DNA of 64,000 bases. Origin: Streptococcus suis (lineage in GTDB: Bacteria > Bacillota > Bacilli > Lactobacillales > Streptococcaceae). Below are positions 63,901 to 64,000 of this stretch, piece by piece (position 1 is the stretch's first letter; each line of letters starts with the position of its first letter). Location of the stretch: contig NZ_JAEUXI010000007.1 of NCBI RefSeq assembly GCF_016775005.1, positions 23,859-87,858 of the forward strand, written 5' to 3'. A program made the position numbers and the translations under genes. A model generated the notes under the pieces. The model had not been told where the DNA came from. It made no database searches and saw nothing but the letters and a program-made list of their open reading frames with translations.

Positions 63901-64000
63901 AGATTGATTCAGAAACTGATTCACTTACTGACTCAGAAATGGATTCTGAGACTGATTCTGAAATTGACTCAGAAACTGACTCTGAGATTGATTCTGATAC
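60914..64000 (-). CDS. Serine-rich repeat adhesin 2, C-terminal part
   Basis: The frame is open to the window edge, so at least 1028 residues are visible and the N-terminus (signal and binding region) is outside; the internal Met at 63664 is not a start. Residues to about 925 of the visible part are SESVSESI repeats, interrupted by variants such as [16 protein letters not shown] unique tail follows ([21 protein letters not shown]...), then [15 protein letters not shown], a hydrophobic span and [11 protein letters not shown] for sortase anchoring. It is not the same protein as adhesin 1: the tail and anchor differ. It would depend on the downstream accessory Sec genes. Confidence 0.93.
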   Translation of the reverse strand, partial: VSESISESVSESISESVSESISESVSESVSESISESVSESVSESISESVSESISESVSESISESVSESVSESISESVSESVSESVSESISESISESVSESISESVSESISESVSESISESISESVSESISESISESVSESISESVSESISESISESVSESISESVSESISESISESVSESISESVSESLSESISESVSESISESVSESISESVSESISESVSESISESVSESISESVSESISESVSESVSESISESISESVSESISESVSESISESVSESISESVSESISESVSESISESVSESISESVSESISESVSESVSESVSESISESVSESVSESISESVSESISESVSESVSESISESVSESVSESVSESISESVSESISESVSESISESVSESISESVSESVSESISESVSESISESVSESISESVSESISESVSESVSESISESVSESVSESVSESISESISESVSESISESVSESISESVSESVSESISESVSESISESVSESISESVSESISESVSESVSESISESVSESVSESISESVSESISESISESVSESISESVSVSESISESLGESVSESISESVSESISESVSESISESVSESISESVSESISESVSESISESISESVSESVSESISESVSESISESVSESISESVSESVSESVSESISESVSESVSESISESVSESVSESVSESVSESISESVSESISESVSESISESVSESVSESISESISESVSESISESISESVSESISESVSESISESVSESVSESISESVSESISESVSESISESISESVSESVSESVSESVSESVSESISESVSESVSESVSESVSESISESISESVSESISESVSESVSESVSESISESVSESISESVSESISESVSESISESVSESISESVSESISESISESVSESISESVSESDREIHSHGPGLLNPPLPTLDINSISQSLSLSEHYSESESVSGTEAITPVQQVPSQSLSESVLQALPSTGQESQTSLSLLGGMLLFGLFKKKKQKEEQE

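Overview
The window looks like chromosomal DNA of a low-GC streptococcus, most probably Streptococcus suis or a close relative. The grounds are the uppP-mecA-tagO/rgpG neighbourhood, the ilvB-ilvN-ilvC-ilvA block with a CodY box, LPSTG-anchored serine-rich repeat (SRR) adhesins with an accessory Sec locus, and streptococcal promoters (TTGACT-N17-TATAAT, extended -10). The species call is inference from protein and gene-order recognition; no search was run.

Region 1 (1 to about 26.5 kb) is most of a temperate siphovirus-type prophage; its left end with the tail, lysis and att functions lies outside the window. From the integrase end inward it carries: a tyrosine integrase; a type I restriction HsdR-N-like nuclease; an ImmA-like metalloprotease; a CI-type repressor and a divergent Cro-like gene separated by four copies of one palindromic operator; a long leftward replication and recombination module (SbcC-like ATPase, Sak4/RecA-like ATPase, DUF669, DEAH helicase, primase-helicase); an iteron-rich probable replication origin (12.9-13.24 kb); RusA resolvase; two orphan DNA methyltransferases; an ArpU/RinA-like late regulator; and the packaging and head genes (TerS, TerL, SPP1-like portal, MuF head protein with a C-terminal metalloprotease-like extension, scaffold, capsid, connectors). 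Two promoter-terminator cassettes on the opposite strand would each make an RNA of only about 42 nt.

Region 2 (26.6-43.1 kb) is core chromosome: tagO/rgpG, mecA and uppP (envelope lipid carrier and competence/proteolysis adaptor), an amino-acid ABC transporter, and branched-chain amino-acid synthesis (ilvA; ilvB-ilvN-ilvC; ilvD). A perfect CodY box lies upstream of ilvB, with weaker ones at ilvD and possibly the transporter. A three-gene operon (GT2-GtrA glycosyltransferase, secreted phosphodiester glycosidase, small membrane protein) sits between ilvB and ilvD.

Region 3 (43.1-64 kb) is an SRR-glycoprotein locus read leftward: a partial second SRR adhesin, a complete 2196-aa SRR adhesin with a KxGKxW-type long signal peptide, then secY2, asp1, asp2, asp3, secA2, gtfA, gtfB and a small asp4-like membrane protein. 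GtfA/GtfB O-glycosylate the serine repeats, Asp1-3 chaperone and modify the glycoprotein, and SecA2/SecY2 export it before sortase anchoring. The SRR DNA is open in several frames on both strands; one + strand frame gives a 1508-codon Ser-Asp repeat ORF that I treat as a coding shadow.
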